A DNA stretch of 64,000 nucleotides from Tritrichomonas musculus (Eukaryota; Parabasalia; Tritrichomonadida; Tritrichomonadidae): the NCBI GenBank assembly GCA_039105265.1, contig JAPFFF010000006.1:2232001-2296000 (forward strand), given 5' to 3'. A program made the position numbers and the translations under genes. The notes below the pieces were generated by a model. It worked only from the letters and a program-made list of their open reading frames with translations, was not told the origin of the DNA and searched no databases. Numbering within the stretch: the stretch's first letter is position 1; each line of letters starts with the position of its first letter. Below, one piece after another: positions 63,201-64,000 of this stretch.

Positions 63201-64000
63201 AAACCATTTAAATGGTTGTTGACAATATTACTTTGGAAGATTTTATTGAGTTTCAGCAAATAGAATTCAATATTCTGAGAGGATATTACTGGGACGGAAA
63301 GAAAGATTATCGAATTCAAGATTGTATCAGAGAAATATTCAATAAACGACTCGAATATAAGACACAGAATAATCCGCTTCAAAATCTCTACAAACTCATC
63401 ATGAATTCCTGCTACGGCAAAACAATTGAGAGACCAGTAGATAAAGACTATAAATATCTTCACGAAGGAGATGAACTCAATAAATATTGGGCAAAAAACT
63501 ATAACAAAATTGTCGAAGATATTCAGTTAAACAACTCAAATATTCACGCAATAAAGACCCTCAAACAAATAGATAATCACTTCAATTTCTCTCTTTTAGG
63601 CATTCAAGTTCTGTCCATGTCCAAGAGAATAATGAATGAAGTCATGTGTCTTGCTTTCGATACAGGATGCCATATTTATTACCAAGATACAGACTCATTT
63701 ATGATAGAATCTGCCGACTTAAAACGTCTACAAAAAGAATTCAACAATAAATATAACCGCGAACTTATCGGGGAAAATTTATGACAATTTCACTGTGATT
63801 TCCCTTCGATAAATGGTCATGATGAGATGCCCGAATCTATTGAAGCATTCTTCTTGATGAAGAAAATGTACGTCCATATGATTACAGATTCTACTGGAGA
63901 GATTGATTATGTAATAAGAGGCAAGGGACTCACTCAAAATTCCATCAAATATAAATTCAACGAAGAGTTTCAAGGAGATGTTATGAAGCTTTATGAAACA
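60278..64000 (+). mobile_element. Polinton/Maverick, 5' part, broken fossil
   Basis: The element starts with AG (AGTAGTATACGTTTGCGG) as Polintons do. A terminal region of about 430 bp with repeated wording (CCCCAATTTTGGCACTTTTT type) comes before the genes. The rest of the window is a protein-primed family B DNA polymerase gene. The N-terminal extension, the 3'-5' exonuclease motifs and the polymerase motifs are recognisable in the usual order. The gene is broken, with about two breaks within the window, and it runs past the window end. Other Polinton parts (integrase, ATPase, protease, capsid genes) would lie beyond 64000. Long well-preserved stretches suggest a young insertion. It entered the promoter of a Ubl gene pair. 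Confidence 0.88.

Overview
The window looks like nuclear DNA of a parabasalid protist, most likely a Tritrichomonas-like trichomonad. The grounds are very AT-rich, mostly intron-free genes; initiator-like TCAYTW motifs a few bases upstream of ATGs; TAAA motifs overlapping stop codons; and families typical of trichomonads (kinase/Sel1-repeat proteins, BTB/BACK/F5-F8 proteins, BspA-type leucine-rich repeats, Pmp-like surface proteins, subtilisin-like proteins, Polintons). The species call is inference.

Region 1 (1-25.9 kb) is ordinary gene-dense host DNA. Recognisable genes encode a Pmp-like surface protein with nine hexapeptide repeats, a multi-pass membrane protein, a UBL-UBA (Rad23-like) protein, a DHHC palmitoyltransferase, an RRM protein, an Exo84-like exocyst protein, a dolichyldiphosphatase-like PAP2 protein and a Dcp2-type Nudix decapping enzyme. 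Several unrecognised genes lie among them. Three large family members are decayed: a BTB/BACK/F5-F8 gene, a kinase/Sel1 gene and the tail of a second surface protein. Small perfect hairpins with a CTTTTTGA core recur.

Region 2 (26-32 kb) is gene-poor. It holds two terminal-inverted-repeat elements, a decayed subtilisin-like gene and a decayed secreted-protein gene.

Region 3 (32.04-45.82 kb) is a giant inverted repeat of about 13.8 kb: two near-identical arms of about 7.1 and 6.5 kb around a 145-bp spacer, with an elaborate hairpin at each outer end. Each arm carries an 810-aa protein with weak resemblance to replication initiators, iteron-like repeats ahead of it, a small basic protein, and about 2.6 kb of 14-15-bp satellite repeats ending in (CA)n. 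Composition differs from the host. I read it as an inserted dimer of an undescribed self-replicating element.

Region 4 (47-60.3 kb) contains eight near-identical copies, alternating in orientation, of an 86-aa ubiquitin-like protein that ends in an exposed Gly-Gly. Copies form divergent pairs over a shared promoter of about 310 bp. They lie in nested palindromes that also carry three tRNA-Leu(CAG) genes, three copies of a small unknown ORF and three copies of an already-dead karyopherin gene. A MULE-like element split one divergent pair, a BspA-type LRR gene sits between the last two copies, and a Polinton has inserted next to the eighth copy.

Region 5 (60.28-64 kb) is the 5' end of that Polinton: terminal region plus a broken protein-primed DNA polymerase gene running out of the window.

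All calls are from reading the sequence. No similarity search, folding or composition count was run.
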